DNA from: JALORV01 sp963707445
GTDB lineage: Bacteria; Pseudomonadota; Gammaproteobacteria; Burkholderiales; Burkholderiaceae_F
DNA length: 64,000 nt
Direction of reading: 5' to 3'
NCBI GenBank assembly: GCA_963707445.1
Contig: CAVPPW010000003.1
Location: 1-64,000 of the forward strand
Shown here: in pieces, positions 46,614 to 56,903 of the stretch
Layout: each line of letters opens with the position of its first letter
Numbering within the stretch: the first letter of the stretch is position 1
Notes under the pieces: generated by a model
Seen by the model: only the letters and a program-made list of their open reading frames with translations
The model's database searches: none
Told to the model about the DNA's origin: nothing
Position numbers and translations under genes: made by a program

Positions 46614-49600
46614 ATGAGACGTCGCCCGATCGCAACCCGGTATGCGGTCCTTGTCGCCGCGCTGTTGACCATCGCGTTGGTGGTAAGCGGGGCCGTCGAG
46701 ACATGGGTCTCGCACCGTGATCGGCAGGCAGTGCTCGAAGCGCTGCAACGGGAGAAGGCACAGGCTGCTGCGGATGCCGTGTCCCGCTTTGTCGCGGATG
46801 TTCAACGCAACCTGCAATGGGTGACTCTGGCTGCCCCTTCGGGATCCGCGAGCGAATTGCAACAGCGCCGGCTGGATTTCCTGAAGCTGCTGCGCCTGGA
46901 GCCATCGATCACCACGGCCACGCTGATCGATTCCGGAGGCCGCGAGCGCTTGCGCGTGTCACGGATCAAGACCGATCGGGTCGACAGTGGCGCCGACTTG
47001 TCGAGTGAAGCGGGTTTCATTGCGGCGCGCACAGGTCGGTGCATTTCGGCGATGTGCATTTCGTCGCCCAGACCGAACCCTACTTGACGATCGCCGTGCC
47101 GAGCGCGGCGCGCGACGGCTCGGTGGTGCTGGCCGACGTGAACCTCAAGTTCGTCCAGACCGTGGTGTCGCAAATCAGGGTTGGCACGACCGGGTCATGC
47201 CTACGTCGTCGATACCCACGGTCGGCTGGTGTCGCATCCCGACCTCAGCCTCGTACTGAAAATGACGGATTTGTCGCAGCTGCCTCAGGTTCGTGCCGCA
47301 ACGATCCCCCAGCAAGCGTTGCAGGGCTTTGTCAGTGATGGCCAGGATCAGACGGGCGCGCCCGTCTTGGCGGCGTACGCGAAGATCGCTCCTCTTGATT
47401 GGGCCGTATTCGTCGAACAGCCGCGCGCCGAAGCAGTTGCACCGCTGTGGGAGTCGATCGGCGCAGCGCGCTGATCCTTGGCATCGCTTTGGTCGCGGCC
47501 ATCGCCGCGGGTGTATTCGCTGCTCGCAGCGATGGTCGAACCGATCGGGGCACTGCGCCGCGGCGCGTTGCGCTTCGGCGCCGGCGATCTCTCGCATCGC
47601 ATCGAGGTTGCCAGCGGTGACGAACTGGAGGAACTCGCCGCGCAGTTCAATGCGATGGCTGGCCAGTTGCGCGAAATCTATGCCAACCTCGAGCGGCGGG
47701 TGGCTGAGCGCACGCAGCGATTTGAACGAGCGAAACGCCGAGGTCACCGAAGCGCTCGAGCAACAGACCGCGATGGCAGAGATTCTGCGGGTGATCAGTG
47801 CCTCTCCAACCGATGCCAGACCGGTGTTCGAGACCATCGTTGGCAACACGACCCGACTGTGCGAGGCGAACTTCGGTGCGGTGTTCCTGCTCGAGCGAGA
47901 GCGGCTGTACGCACCAGCGCATGCCGAGACGACGCCGGCCTTTGCCGAATACATCGAGCAGGGATTCCCGGTGAATCGCGCGACCACGTCGGGCCGGGCC
48001 GCGCTCGAACGCAAGCCGGTGCAGATCATCGACGTTCTGACCGATCCGGAATTCGGCGTAACGCCGGCGCACCGTGCCGAGGGAGTCCGAACGGTCCTTT
48101 CGGTACCGATGCTGAGCAAAGGCGAAGTGATCGGTGTCATCAATGCGTGGCGGCGCGAGGTACGGCCCTTCTCGGACAAGCAGATCAGGCTGCTCGAAAC
48201 ATTTGCGCGCCAGGCCGTCATCGCGATCGACACCGTGCGGCTGTTCAACGAATTGGAAGCGCGCAACCGAGACCTTGCCGAAGCGCTCGAGCAGCAGACG
48301 GCAACGGCCGAAGTCCTCAGGGTAATCAGCTCATCACCGACCGAGGCCAGGCCTGTCTTTGAGACCATCGTCCGCAACGCAGCGCGCCTGTGCAACGCGA
48401 ATTTCGCCTTTGTCATGCTCAATCACAGGGATGGCTGTCATTGGCGGCCCACACCGACTGCACGGCCGAGTTCGCGACCTTCCTCGAGCGGGGCTTTCCG
48501 GCGGATCGAGGGACGACGAGCGGCCGCGCAGCGATGGAGCGCCGACCGGTGCAGGTGCTTGACTTCCTGAATGACACCGATGTTCGCGTCACGCCGGAAC
48601 ATCGAGCCGAGAACATCCGGACGGTCCTCGCGGTGCCGATGCTGCGGGAGCACAGCGTGCGCGGCGTCATCGCGATCTGGCGGCGTGAAGTTCGTGCGTT
48701 CTCGGAAGAGCAGATCAAGCTGCTCGAAACCTTTGCCGATCAGGCCGTTATCGCCGTGGAGAACCTCCGGCTGTTCAACGAGATCCAGGAAACGAGCCGC
48801 CAGCTCGATCTCGCCAACCAGGCGAAGTCCCGATTCCTGGCCGCCGCCAGCCACGATCTGCGCCAGCCGATGCACGCGCTGTCGCTTTTTGTTGGTCAAT
48901 TGCGCGCGAGCCGGACGTCCGCGGATCGGGGGGCCTTGGTGCAGCGGATCGAGGAAGCGGTCGGCAGCCTGTCGGCACTGCTCGACCAGCTGCTCGACCT
49001 GTCGAAGCTCGAAGCCGGCGCAGTGCAGGCGGTGCAGGAGGACTTCGCAATCGGGGACACGCTTGCAGCCATCGAAACTCAGTTTGCTCCGCTGGCGCGC
49101 GCGAAAGGCATCACGCTCCGCGTGCACGCGACGAGCGCGTGGGTGAGCAGCGATCCGCTGCTGGCGCAGCGCGTGCTGCTCAACCTGGTCGCGAATGCGA
49201 TTCGCTACACGGAGCGCGGCGGCGTCCTGATCGGTTGCCGGCGCCGTGGCGACCGGCTGCGTATCGCGGTCTGGGATACCGGCTGCGGCATCCCCGACGA
49301 CCGACGTGAGGACGTGTTTCGCGAGTTCGTGCAACTGGGCGAGCGGCGGCAGGCGGGCCCGGTGAACGAACGCAACAGGGGACTTGGGTTGGGCCTTGCA
49401 ATCGTTTCGCGGCTGGCGGATCTGCTCGGCACGCACGTCGAGCTGGTCTCGAATGTAAGCCGCGGTTCGATGTTCGCATTCGATCTGCCAATGGGCCAGG
49501 CAGACGCAGTGCGCGCGCCGACGGCGGCCGCGCCGCTGCACATCGCGAGCCTGCGTGGCGTCTTCGCGCTAGTCGTCGACGACGACGAAGCGGCACGCAC

Positions 49601-49943
49601 CGGCACTTGCGGCCTGCTGCAGAGCTGGGGCTGCCTGACGCTCGCGGCTGCGGGCGGCGACGATGCGATCGCTCAGTTGGCCGCGCACGATCGGCCGCCC
49701 GAACTGATTGTCTGCGACTATCGGCTGGCGAGCGAGGATGGCATCTCGGCGATCGCGCGCATCCGCGCGCAGATCGGCGAAACAGTGCCCGCGGTCCTCG
49801 TCACTGCGGACACCGCAGCATCGGTGCTGCAGGCCGCCCAGGCAGCAGGCGTTCCGTTGCTGCACAAGCCGGTTTCGCCGGTGAAGCTCCGGGCGCTCCT
49901 GACGCAGCTCCTCGGTTCGCGCGAGGAGAGGCGAGCGGCCTGA
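46614..49943 (+). CDS. Hybrid sensor histidine kinase: CACHE-HAMP-GAF-GAF-HisKA-HATPase-REC (frameshifted)
   Basis: Membrane sensor with TM1 (residues 13-30), an extracytoplasmic CACHE-like domain (TTATLIDSGGRERLRVSRIK, FVAQTEPYLTIAVPSAARDG, HAYVVDTHGRLVSHPDLSLV), TM2, HAMP (MVEPIGALRRGALRFGAGDL), two GAF domains (each with ILRVISASPTDARPVFETIV-like starts), HisKA with ASHDLRQPMHALSLF, HATPase (NLVANAIRYTERGG, GLGLGLAIVSRL) and a receiver with Asp in LIVCDYRLASEDG. Extra bases at about 47207 (ACGA), 47519 (GGTG) and 47735 and missing bases at about 47048, 47473 and 48437 cancel out to 1109 residues. It follows the binding-protein pair. Confidence 0.88.
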
Positions 49944-49952
49944 CGGTGCCGC

Positions 49953-50130
49953 TCAGTCGATCACTTTGTCAACCCGCAGCAGGAGTTCCCGCGGCAGGGG
50001 CAGTCCAAGGGCGCGCGCGGTAACTGCATTGAGGATCAGTTCGAACCAGGACGAGCGTTCGACCGGACGATCCGCGGGCTTGGGCATCCTTCAGGATGCG
50101 CTCGACGTAGACCGGCAGCGCGCGGCGCCG
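49953..50130 (-). pseudogene. C-terminal remnant of a third PF04392 binding protein
   Basis: On the minus strand, after allowing one extra base in CAAG, the sequence reads YVERILKDAQ-PADRPVERSSWFELILN-AVTARALGLPLPRELLL and ends RVDKVID with TGA 49953-49955. This matches the last 55 residues of the two intact binding proteins (YVDRIFKGAKPADLPIEQPT ...). No N-terminal two thirds are present, because the NarL-type regulator gene lies directly upstream. It marks a past rearrangement in this cluster. Confidence 0.7.
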
Positions 50131-50165
50131 GACATGACGGCAGCAATGACGAGCGGGTCGGCGCT

Positions 50166-50849
50166 TCATCTGGAATTGGCGCCGGACCCGCGCTCGGCCG
50201 GCAGATGCAGCCCGAGCCGGTTTACCGCGAGCACGGCTTGCGTGCGGCTGGTCACGTTGAGCGCCTTCATAATCGCGGTAATCTGGTTCTTCACCGTCGA
50301 CTCGGCGATGTCGAGTTCGCGGCAGATCAGTTTGTTCGGCTTGCCCTTCATGATTAGTGCGAGGATCTGCGCCTGCCGCTCGGTGAGTCCGATCTCGGCG
50401 GGTGTCCTGCGCCCCACCGCGATCGGGGGCTCGACCAGTGCGTCGGCGGAGCCCAGGCCGAAGATCTCGGGCGGGATGTAGATGCCGCCGGCAAGCACGA
50501 GTTGCAGCGCGTTTCGCAGCACCTCGTTGCTCGACGACTTCGGGATGAAACCGAGCGCGCCATGGTCGAGCGCGCGCTTCACGTTCTCGCGATCCGAGGT
50601 CGCCGAGATCACGACCACGGAGATCGCCGGATGCTTCTCGCGCAGCGACTGCAGGACCGACAGCCCGTGCATGCGCGGCAGCGCGAGATCGAGAAGCACA
50701 AGGTCGAGGTCGGGCTCGCGCTCGATCGTCTCGAACGCCGCCTTAGGATCGGTTGCCTCGAGCACGGTCATGTCTGGTCCTAGTCCCGCAAGGACGCGCG
50801 CCAGCGCATCGCGGACTAACTCGTGATCGTCGACTATAAGGACCTTCAT
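50166..50849 (-). CDS. NarL/LuxR-family response regulator
   Basis: About 227 residues. Receiver: KVLIVDDHELVRDALARVLA with phospho-Asp in LVLLDLALPRMHGL and Lys in GFIPKSSSNEVL. Output: LuxR HTH LTERQAQILALIMKGKPNKL and ELDIAESTVKNQITAIMKAL. It is convergent with the hybrid kinase, the likely phosphodonor. Start is ATG 50849, or a GTG one codon earlier. GGTCCCG-type inverted motifs occur in its 300-base upstream region, consistent with autoregulation. Confidence 0.9.
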   Translation of the reverse strand: MKVLIVDDHELVRDALARVLAGLGPDMTVLEATDPKAAFETIEREPDLDLVLLDLALPRMHGLSVLQSLREKHPAISVVVISATSDRENVKRALDHGALGFIPKSSSNEVLRNALQLVLAGGIYIPPEIFGLGSADALVEPPIAVGRRTPAEIGLTERQAQILALIMKGKPNKLICRELDIAESTVKNQITAIMKALNVTSRTQAVLAVNRLGLHLPAERGSGANSR

Positions 50850-51151
50850 CACGCGGTCGGAGTCGCGATCATTCGATCACATGGTTCGCGCGCAGCGGAG
50901 TCGACTGCGCAATCTCGGGACCGGTCTCGCGTACAGCATTCAAACTGACATCGAGTTCGCATCGGATAATCATGCCCGGGTCGCAGAATACCCGCTCCTA
51001 CCTCTGCGAACAGATCTGCGGCATGAACGCCAGGGTGAGTACCTTAGGGGTCGGCTGTCGTCAACTCGCGCAGCGCGATCACCTTTGCGAGCCGTGCCGA
51101 GAACGGTAACTCGGGACCGAAGGCCGGATCGACGCGGAGACCGCGATCACG
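50850..51151. promoter_or_regulatory. Upstream region of the NarL-type regulator with inverted GGTCCCG motifs
   Basis: No convincing gene. CGGGACC at 50916-50922 is followed directly by GGTCTCG, a near-perfect inverted pair. A second CGGGACC lies at 51112-51118 next to AACGGTAAC. Reading the minus strand past the DUF72 stop, a 34-codon open stretch without a start (GLRVDPAFGPELPFSARLAK ...) may be a gene remnant. Confidence 0.4.
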
Positions 51152-51870
51152 TTAATGCGCGAAGTGCTGCATCAGCGACTGCGCGTACGCCGGCGCGGTC
51201 GGCTCGTGCATGAAGTAGACGAAGATCTGCGCGCCAGACGGTCGCTGCGAGGCGCGCCGCCCACTGCCGCAGGTCGTCGTCCGAATATTCCTCGAGCCGC
51301 AGCCGCACGTAGCCCCAGGCGCGGTCGTCACCAGCGGCGGCGGCGCGTTGTCCTCGCGCTCGGACAGGCACAGCGCCGCGCCGGCGCCTTCGCAGCGCGT
51401 CGTAGACGTCGTCGTCGAACCAGGTGTCGTTGCGGAATTCGAACGCGGCGCCGATGCCCGGCGGGCAGCAGCTGCAGGAACTCGGTCGAGGCGCGGCAGG
51501 TCCTTCTTCAGGTTCGGCGGCAGCTGGAACAGCACCGGCCCGCGCTTGGCGCCGAGCGCGGCGAGTTGTCCGGTAGAGATAGCCGACCGAATCGGCGCGC
51601 GTCCTCGGCCTTGAGCCGCGCGATGTGCGTGATGCGGCGCGACGCCTTGATCGCGAAGCGGAAGTGCTCGGGCGTGGTGGCGGCCCAGTCTCGAGCATCG
51701 TCGGTCCTGCGGCATCCGGTAGAAGGTGTTGTTGATCTCGACCGTCGGCAGCCGCTCGGCGTACCACGCGAGCATGTCCTCGGGCTTGATCTTCTCCGGA
51801 TAGAAGGTGCCCTTCCACTCCTTGAAGGAATAGCCGCTCGCGCCGGCGAACAGTCTGCGTGCTTGATCAT
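51152..51870 (-). CDS. DUF72 family protein (multiple frameshifts)
   Basis: TIM-barrel-like protein of unknown activity. Segments in different frames together give the family pattern: MLAWYAERLPTVEINNTFYR, EHFRFAIKASRRITHIARLK, LAALGAKRGPVLFQLPPNLK, AAFEFRNDTWFDDDVYDALR, AWGYVRLRLEEYSDDDLRQW and a C-terminus FVYFMHEPTAPAYAQSLMQH. At least five shifts are needed. ATG 51870 and TAA 51152-51154 bound the gene. It is divergent from ligD (27 bases), as often seen near NHEJ genes. Confidence 0.8.
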
Positions 51871-51897
51871 GGCATCGGCTGCTCCTAGAATCGCCGC

Positions 51898-54665
51898 ATG
51901 GCCAAAGCCAAGCTCAGCGAATATTCGGCCAAGCGCAGCTTCACGGCCACCCCCGAGCCGCCGCCGGCGGTGCGCGCCAGCGCGCGGCGGGCCGCTGCTG
52001 TTCGTCGTGCAGCAGCACGCCGCGCGCCGGCTGCACTACGACTTCCGCCTCGAGTGCGACGGCGTGCTCAAGTCGTGGGCGGTGCCGAAGGGCCCGTCGC
52101 TCGATCCGGCCGAAAAGCGCCTCGCGGTGCCGACCGAGGACCACCCGTTCGACTACGCCTCGTTCGAAGGCGTGATCCCGCCGAGGCAGTACGGCGCCGG
52201 CGAGGTGATCGTCTGGGACTGCGGCGTCTACTCGCCCGACGAAGGCGGCGCGTACTGGTTCCACGATCGCGCGCGAGGCCGAGCGCCGAGGTGCGCGAGG
52301 GCCTCGCGAAGGGCAAGCTCAGCTTCCTGCTGCGCGGCGAGAAGCTCAAGGGCTCCTTCGCGCTGGTGCGCACGAAGGACGGCAAGCAGTGGCTGCTGAT
52401 CAAGCACAAGGACCGCTTCGTGTCGACCGCCGACGTCACCGACGCAGAACCGCTCGGTGCTGTCCGGCGTGACGGTCGAGGACCTGAAGTTCGGTGCCGG
52501 CGCACCGCATCCCGCGCGGCGCGGCTCGTCGCCGACGGGCACGATCGAGCCGATGCCGGCGAAGCTGCGCCGATGCTCGCCGAGACCGCGCGACGCGCCG
52601 TTCAACCGCGCCGACTGGATGTGGGAGCCCAAGCTCGACGGCTATCGCGTGCTCGCGTTCATCGACGAGCGACGGCGTGCAGCTGCGCTCGCGGCGCGGC
52701 CTCGAGCTCGCCGCCGACATTTCCCGCAGCTCGCCGCGGAGCTCGCGCAGCAGGCCGTCGGACGGCATGATCCTCGACGGCGAGATCGTCGCGTTCGACG
52801 CCGACGGCAAGCCGTCGTTCAACGCGCTGCAGGACCGCGCGCAGCTGAAGACGCGAGCGCGAGATCGCGGCGGCCGACCGAGCGCGCCGGTCGTCTTCTA
52901 CTGCTTCGACCTGCTGCACTTCGCCGGCATCGACCTGCGCGACGCGCCGTACGCGGACCGGCGCCGCTATCTCGCGCAATGCCTGCTGCCGTCGCCGCTG
53001 CGTGCAGCTCGTGCACGCGACCGAGGACGGCGTCGCGCTGCACGCCGCCGCGCTCGCGCAGCGGCTTCGAGGGCGTGGTCGGCAAGCGCAAGGACAGCCG
53101 CTACGAGCCGGGCAAGCGCTCGCGGCGCCTGGCTCAAGGTGAAGCCGACGCAAGAGCGCGCGATTTCGTCGATCGGCGGCTACACGCAGGGCAAGGGCTC
53201 GCGCGCGCCGCTCGGCGCGCTGCTGGTCGGCTACTGGGACGGCGGCAAGCTGCGCTACGCGTCGCACGTCGGCTCGGGCTTCGACGACGCGCACGCTCGC
53301 GCAGGTGCTCAAGGCGCGGCTGCGAGCCGCTGGAGACGAAGACCTGCCCGTTCGCCGAGAAGCCCGAGCTGCAACGGCCCGACGACCTGGGTCGAGCCCG
53401 AGCTCGTCGCCGAGGTGAAGTTCCAGAGCTGGACCGACGGACGGCCGTCTGCGCGCGCCGGTGTTCCTGCGGCTGCGCGACGACATCGATCCGAAGTCGG
53501 TGCGGCGCGCGGAGCCGGCGCGCGGCGCGCGCAGCCGCGCCGGCAGCCGCCGGCGACCGAGTCGACGACAGTCGTCGCGCAGCTCGCCAGCACGAAGGCG
53601 GCGCTCACGCTCGCGGTCGGCGCCGCACCGGATCCAGCTCACGCATCTCGACCGCGTCTACTGGCCGGCGGACCCGGCGCTGAAGCAGCCGGCGCTGCAC
53701 CAAGCGCGACCTGCTGCGCTACCTCGCGCAGGTCTCGCCGCTACATGCTGCCGCATCTCGCCGACCGGCCGCTGACGATGATCCGCATGCCCGACGGCAT
53801 CGGCGGCCAGCGGTTCTTCCAGAAGCACTGGGAGCAGGCGCGGCCCGAGTTCGTCGAGACGATCACCGTGTTCTCGGGCACAAGGACGAGCAGCCACGAG
53901 TACCTGCTGTGCAACAACCTGCCGACGCTGCTGTGGCTCGCGCAGTCCGGGCACGCTCGAGTTCCACGTCTGGCATTCGCGCGCGAAGCTCGGCGCCCGA
54001 CGCGGCGATCGAAGAGCACCGACTACGCGAGCTCGCTCGAGGCGCTCGAAGCGTCGGTGCTGAACTATCCCGACTACGTGCTGTTCGACATCGATCCGTA
54101 CATCTATTCGGGCAAGGAGGCGAAGGGCGCCGAGCCCGAGCTCAACACGGTGGCGTTCGAGAAGGGCAAGGAGGTCGCGTTCTGGCTGCGCGAGCTGCTG
54201 CAGAGCATGTCGCTCGAGCCGATCGTCAAGACCTCGGGCAAGACCGGGCTGCACGTGTTCGTGCCGATCGAGCGCACGATCGACTTCGACGCCGCGCGCC
54301 AGGTCTCCGAGCTGGTCGGCCGCCACCTGATGCGCCTGCACCCGAAGGACATCACGCATGGAGTGGAGCATGCCCAAGCGCACCGGCAAGATCTTCATGG
54401 ACTACAACATGAACGTCCGCGGCAAGACGCTGAACGTCGCGTATTCGCCGCGCGGCGCGCCCGGCGCGCCGGTGTCGATGCCGCTGACGTGGGACGAGCT
54501 GGCAAGCGCCCATCCGCTCGACTTCCGCCTCACCAACGCGGCGCAGCGCCTGGCCGAAACGGGCGATCGCTGGCGCGACGCGCTGACGCGCAAGCAGAGC
54601 CTCGAGCGCGCTCTCGCGCAAGGTGACGCAGACGCGAAGCGACTACGCACGACCACGAACGATAG
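51898..54665 (+). CDS. ligD: DNA ligase D: phosphoesterase-ligase-polymerase (heavily frameshifted)
   Basis: NHEJ end-processing ligase. N-terminal 3-prime phosphoesterase: FVVQQHAARRLHYDFRLECD, LKSWAVPKGPSLDPAEKRLA, YGAGEVIVWDCG. ATP-dependent ligase: MWEPKLDGYRVLAF with catalytic KLDG lysine, ILDGEIVAFDADGKPSFNAL, FEGVVGKRKDSRYEPGKRS. Polymerase: MLPHLADRPLTMIRMPDGIG, YVLFDIDPYIYSGKEAKGAE (metal-binding Asp), VKTSGKTGLHVFVPIERTID. The order PE-Lig-Pol is the Pseudomonas type. More than ten shifts, mostly GCGC/CGCG-like, occur; the C-terminal end is uncertain (TAG 54663-54665 assumed, next to the ku ribosome site). Confidence 0.87.
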
Positions 54666-54677
54666 CGGGAGGCAGGC

Positions 54678-55576
54678 ATGGCTGCACGATCGATCGGATC
54701 GCTGACCGTCTCCTTCGGGCTGGTGTCGATCCCGGTGAAGCTCTACTCGGCGACCGAGGCGAGCCAGCGCGATCTCCTTCAACCTGCTGCACAAGGCCTG
54801 CGGCTCGCGCCTGAAGCAGCAGTACCTCTGCCTGAAGGAAGAGATCCCGGTCGCGCGCGAGGACATGGTCAAGGGCTACGAGTTCGCGAAGGACCAGTAC
54901 GTGATCTTCACGCCCGAGGAGCTGAAGGCGCTGGAGGAGGCGGGCACGCACATGGCCGAGATCACCGAGTTCGTGCCGATCGAAGTCGATCGACCCGGTG
55001 TACTTCGACAAGGCGTACTACCTCGCGCCCGACAAGGGCGGCGCCAAGCCGTACGCGCTGCTCGCGAGCGCGCTGCGCGAGTCGGAGCGCTGCGCGCTCG
55101 GCCGCTGGGCCGCGCGCGGCAAGCAGTACATCGTGATGATCCGCCCGGTCGACGACGGGCTGGTGATGCAGCAGCTGCTCTACGCCGACGAGGTGCGGTC
55201 GATCAAGGACATCGAGATTCCGAAGACCGACGTCAAGCCGACGCCGAGCTGAAGCTCGCGCAGCAGCTGATCGAGCAGCAGGCCTCCGAGACGTTCGATC
55301 CGGCCGCCTACACGGACGACGTGCGCGCGCGCATCGAGGCCGCGGTGCAGAAGAAGGTCGAAGGCCAGGAGATCACGATGGCCGAGGCGCCGGCCGCGCG
55401 GCGCGCAGGTCATCGACCTGATGGAAGCGCTGCGCGCGAGCCTGGCCAAGCAGGCGCCGGCGCCGTCGAAGGCGGCCGCAGCCAAGGCGCCTGCCGAAGC
55501 CCGCAAGCCCGCCGAAGCGCGCGCAGCGCGCCGAGGAAGCGCCGCACCCGCACCGCGCAAGGCGGCCAAGCGGTAG
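54678..55576 (+). CDS. ku: Ku protein for non-homologous end joining (frameshifted)
   Basis: Ring-shaped DNA-end binder that recruits LigD. MAARSIGSLTVSFGLVSIPV is the standard start; FNLLHKACGSRLKQQYLCLK, YEFAKDQYVIFTPEELKALE, AYYLAPDKGGAKPYALLASA and KQYIVMIRPVDDGLVMQQLL follow. The tail is Ala/Lys/Arg-rich as in Ku proteins with DNA-binding extensions. Shifts lie at about 54770, 54985, 55245, 55400 and in the tail. KAAKR then TAG 55574-55576 is the likely end. GGGAGG precedes the ATG; it follows ligD closely. Confidence 0.9.
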
Positions 55577-55592
55577 GCAAGCCCCGCAGGTG

Positions 55593-56410
55593 ATGCACCC
55601 GTACGGCGTGCGCGACGTCGAGAAGCTGCTGCGCCTGCCGCGCAGCACGATCCGCTCGCTGATCGACGCCGGCTTCGTCATCGCCGGCGCGCGGGCCGCG
55701 CAACGCGTGGCGCTTCTCGTTCCAGGACCTGATCGTGCTGCGCACCGCGCAGGCGCTGGCCGAGGCGCAAGGTGCCGGCGCAAGCGCATCACGCGCTCGA
55801 TGCGCGAACTGCGCCGGCACCTGCCCGACGCGATGCCGCTGTCCGGGCTTGCGATCTGCGCGGTCGGCGACCGCGTCGTCGTGCGCGAAGGCGCCAGCCG
55901 CTGGCAGGCCGAGTCCGGCCAGTACCTGCTGGCACTCGAAGGCGATCGGCGCGGGTGCGATCGCCATTGTCGAGCCGCGTTGCGCCCGAACCGACGCTCT
56001 CGGCCGCAGAGCTGTGCGAGCAGGCGATGGCGCTCGAAGAATCCGACACGGAGGAGGCGGTGCGCCTGTATGCGGCGGCGGTCGCTGCCGACGGCCGGCT
56101 CGCCGACGCCTACGTCAATCTCGGCCGGCTGCTGCACGAACTGGGCCGCGTCGCCGAAGCCGAGCGCATCTATCGCGCCGCGATCGATGCGGGACTCGAC
56201 GAGCCGCTGCTCTCGTTCAACCTCGGCGTGCTGCTCGAGGACTGTGGCCGCAAGGCCGAAGCGCTGGACTCGTACGCGTCGGTGCTGCGTGTGAATCCGC
56301 GCCACATTGACGCGCTGCATAACGCCGCGCTGCTCGCCGACGAACTGGGCCGCGCGCAGGAGGCGATCCGCTACATGGCGCAGTACCGTCGGCTCGGCAG
56401 GTCGAAGTAG
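55593..56410 (+). CDS. MerR-type HTH plus TPR protein (frameshifted)
   Basis: About 270 residues. N-terminal winged-helix start HPYGVRDVEKLLRLPRSTIR resembles MerR HTH domains; a middle part LSGLAICAVGDRVVVREGAS (WQAESGQYLLAL) follows; the C-terminal half has TPR units (DAYVNLGRLLHELGRVAEAE, LSFNLGVLLEDCGRKAEALD, HIDALHNAALLADELGRAQE). Shifts are near 55705, 55775 and 55948. It begins 17 bases after ku, so it is likely co-transcribed with the NHEJ genes. Its role there is unknown. Confidence 0.72.
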
Positions 56411-56432
56411 CCGTTCGGCACCTCCGGGTGCG

Positions 56433-56810
56433 TCAGTGCCCGGACTCGTGCACAAATCGTGCGCGGCATGTGGTGACCGACCGAGGCACCGGGCCAATTG
56501 GCGCAGCAGTCTGCCAGGCCGACTCCACCGCCCGACCGAGCAGGTCGCTGCGCAGTCGTCGCGGCGGCACGACGAAGAGTTGAGCGCTGCCGCGCCGGGT
56601 TGCGCTGACGAGGATCAGCCCGCGGCCCTTCACGTCGAATCGTTCGCCGGGTCGCAGGATCCAGTCGTCGCGCATGCCCTCCTGTGTGATCCACAGGTCG
56701 CCTCGATACGCGAAGATTGCGCTTCCCTTGGGCAGTCGTAGCGGCGTCGGGCTAGCATCGACTGCCAGCGGCGCACCGGCTCGGTCTGCAGTGATGATGA
56801 TGTCGTTCAT
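56433..56810 (-). CDS. DUF2917 protein
   Basis: 125 residues: PTPLRLPKGSAIFAYRGDLW, ITQEGMRDDWILRPGERFDV and GLILVSATRRGSAQLFVVPP form the short cupin-like DUF2917 pattern. It is divergent from the LysR-type regulator at 56904 (93 bases), which probably controls it, an arrangement common in Burkholderiales. Confidence 0.8.
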   Translation of the reverse strand: MNDIIITADRAGAPLAVDASPTPLRLPKGSAIFAYRGDLWITQEGMRDDWILRPGERFDVKGRGLILVSATRRGSAQLFVVPPRRLRSDLLGRAVESAWQTAAPIGPVPRSVTTCRARFVHESGH

Positions 56811-56903
56811 CGCGTTGACCTCCTGCTGATGTGCGACGAACTGTCGCGCGCCGGCGTGCCCTGGACAAACGAAATCTCGAAATGCGACGCATGAGTGACC
56901 GGA

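Noticed and set aside
51027..51150. Small minus-strand gene ending ALRELTTADP
   Set aside because: The open stretch has no start codon after the DUF72 stop. It may be a remnant of another gene but cannot be called.
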